From NCBI RefSeq assembly GCF_024347395.1, contig NZ_AP025473.1, positions 620,001 through 684,000 on the forward strand: a DNA stretch of 64,000 bases, read 5' to 3'. The notes beneath the pieces are model-generated. The model was not told the origin of the DNA, ran no database searches, and saw nothing but the letters and a program-made list of their open reading frames with translations. This document shows, one piece after another, positions 63,120 to 64,000 of this stretch. Within the stretch, counting starts at the first letter, position 1; each line of letters starts with the position of its first letter. The position numbers and the translations under genes are program-made. The DNA comes from Vibrio cortegadensis. Lineage in GTDB: Bacteria; Pseudomonadota; Gammaproteobacteria; Enterobacterales; Vibrionaceae.

Positions 63120-64000
63120 GTGAAAAAGAAAACGATTATGAGTGCTATTGCACTTGCGACTACATTGCTTTCTGTGAACGTTCAAGCTGACGAGAACGTT
63201 GAAGTTAAGCCGCTGACATTGATGCTTGATTGGTTTGTGAATCCAAACCACGGCCCGATTGTGATTGCGAAAGAGCGAGGATATTTTGCACAGCAAGGCT
63301 TAAAAGTCGAGATACAGGAGCCTGCTGATCCAAGTACACCACCTAAGCTCGTTGCAGCTAATAAAGTGGATTTAGCTATTTCATATCAGCCTAATTTAAC
63401 CATTGATGTCGCGGCGGGCTTGCCACTTATTCGCGCTTCAACCTTGATTGCCACGCCATTGAATACGCTGATGGTGCTCGACAATAACAAGATTGATGAC
63501 ATGTCTGATCTTAAAGGGAAGAAGATAGGAATCGCGATTGCGGGTAATGAAGAAGCGACGATTGGCACCATGCTGCAAACTCGTGGTGTGAGCTATAAAG
63601 ATGTAGAGATCATCAACGTTGGGTGGGCATTATCTTCGTCATTAGCCGCAGGAAAAGTGGATGCGATTTGGGGCGGTTTACGCAACTTTGAAACCAATCA
63701 GTTGGCATTAGAGGGTTATCAATCGAAAGCGTTTTTCCCCGAAGAACATGGTGTGCCGACTTATGATGAATTGGTATTTGTCGCGAATGCAAACACTTAC
63801 GATAAAGAAGTAATAAAAGCATTCAATAAAGCCTTAGAGCAAGCCACGGTTTATATCGTCAATCATCCTCAAGAGTCTTGGAAGCAGTTCGTCGCTTATG
63901 CGCCAGACACGCTCAATAATGAACTGAATAAGCGCGCGTGGAACGATACGTTAAACCGTTTTGCGCTGCGACCATCCGCTGTTGATTTGAAGCGTTACGA
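63120..64000 (+). CDS. thiY: ThiY-like HMP-precursor-binding protein (cut by window edge)
   Basis: This is a substrate-binding protein of the NMT1/ThiY type. It starts at GTG 63120 after AAGGA, giving a signal peptide ending VQA near residue 22; ATG 63096 is an in-frame alternative. The mature start LTLMLDWFVNPNHGPIVIAKE is typical: WFxNPxHGP binds the pyrimidine in Thi5/ThiY-like proteins. The frame runs off the right edge, so the C-terminus is missing. It follows thiX by ~150 bases. Confidence 0.9.
   Translation, partial: MKKKTIMSAIALATTLLSVNVQADENVEVKPLTLMLDWFVNPNHGPIVIAKERGYFAQQGLKVEIQEPADPSTPPKLVAANKVDLAISYQPNLTIDVAAGLPLIRASTLIATPLNTLMVLDNNKIDDMSDLKGKKIGIAIAGNEEATIGTMLQTRGVSYKDVEIINVGWALSSSLAAGKVDAIWGGLRNFETNQLALEGYQSKAFFPEEHGVPTYDELVFVANANTYDKEVIKAFNKALEQATVYIVNHPQESWKQFVAYAPDTLNNELNKRAWNDTLNRFALRPSAVDLKRY

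Noticed and set aside
1..64000. CRISPR arrays, tRNA or rRNA genes, complete insertion sequences
   Set aside because: No spaced direct repeats, cloverleaf-like runs, or transposase frames were seen in reading the window.

Overview
The window looks like chromosomal DNA of a marine gammaproteobacterium, most likely a Vibrio or close relative. The basis is the gene content: a Vibrio-type NorR/Hcp/Hcr nitrosative-stress cluster, a TPP-riboswitch thiD-thiZXY locus, a leukocidin-type haemolysin with a C-terminal lectin domain resembling V. cholerae cytolysin and VvhA, and many chemoreceptors, LysR regulators and GGDEF proteins. No rRNA, tRNA, CRISPR array or complete mobile element was seen. Species cannot be fixed from the sequence alone.

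Layout. (a) 1-4.8 kb: a McrBC-like restriction pair on the minus strand (McrC cut by the window edge), an unknown upstream partner, and a divergent ADP-ribosylglycohydrolase with an extra C-terminal domain. Next to it is a broken tail of a siderophore-type ABC ATPase. (b) 5.1-12.6 kb: a secreted pore-forming toxin, DoxX/LysR, a PhyH-type dioxygenase, an MFS transporter and a secreted alpha/beta hydrolase. (c) 12.7-22.8 kb: a variable region of small membrane proteins, then a prokaryotic viperin (pVip) operon (radical-SAM viperin, small RelE/ParE-like protein, nucleotide kinase), the C-terminal stub of a tyrosine integrase, and a 1347-residue NACHT/STAND-like NTPase ending in a PD-(D/E)XK nuclease. 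This is the most striking part: a defence island with a trace of past integration. (d) 22.9-34.4 kb: Usp/PsiE, a CbbR-like LysR, the norR-hcp-hcr nitric-oxide response with visible NorR sites and a sigma54 promoter, and an EmrAB-type pump with its LysR regulator. (e) 34.4-41.3 kb: a diguanylate cyclase paired with a small c-type haem protein, and two chemoreceptors. (f) 41.3-55.5 kb: an amidinotransferase, an AraC regulator, a transporter operon, and a six-gene catabolic operon (RidA, aldehyde dehydrogenase, M19 dipeptidase-like protein, BCCT transporter and two poorly known proteins) opposite a LysR gene. (g) 55.5-64 kb: a GntR-ABC operon of YtrA type, an acetyltransferase, a YccT-like protein, a TauE/SafE exporter, and the thiamine-precursor kinase and uptake operon under a TPP riboswitch, cut by the right edge.

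How the parts fit. Regions (a) and (c) hold several known or likely anti-phage modules: McrBC, viperin with a nucleotide kinase, and the NTPase-nuclease. The viperin start is covered by a perfect 10-bp hairpin that includes its ribosome binding site, and a 17-bp palindrome lies just upstream, suggesting controlled expression. Regions (d) to (g) are ordinary host metabolism and sensing. The six-gene operon in (f) points to catabolism of a quaternary-amine or amino-acid-like compound whose identity the sequence does not reveal.
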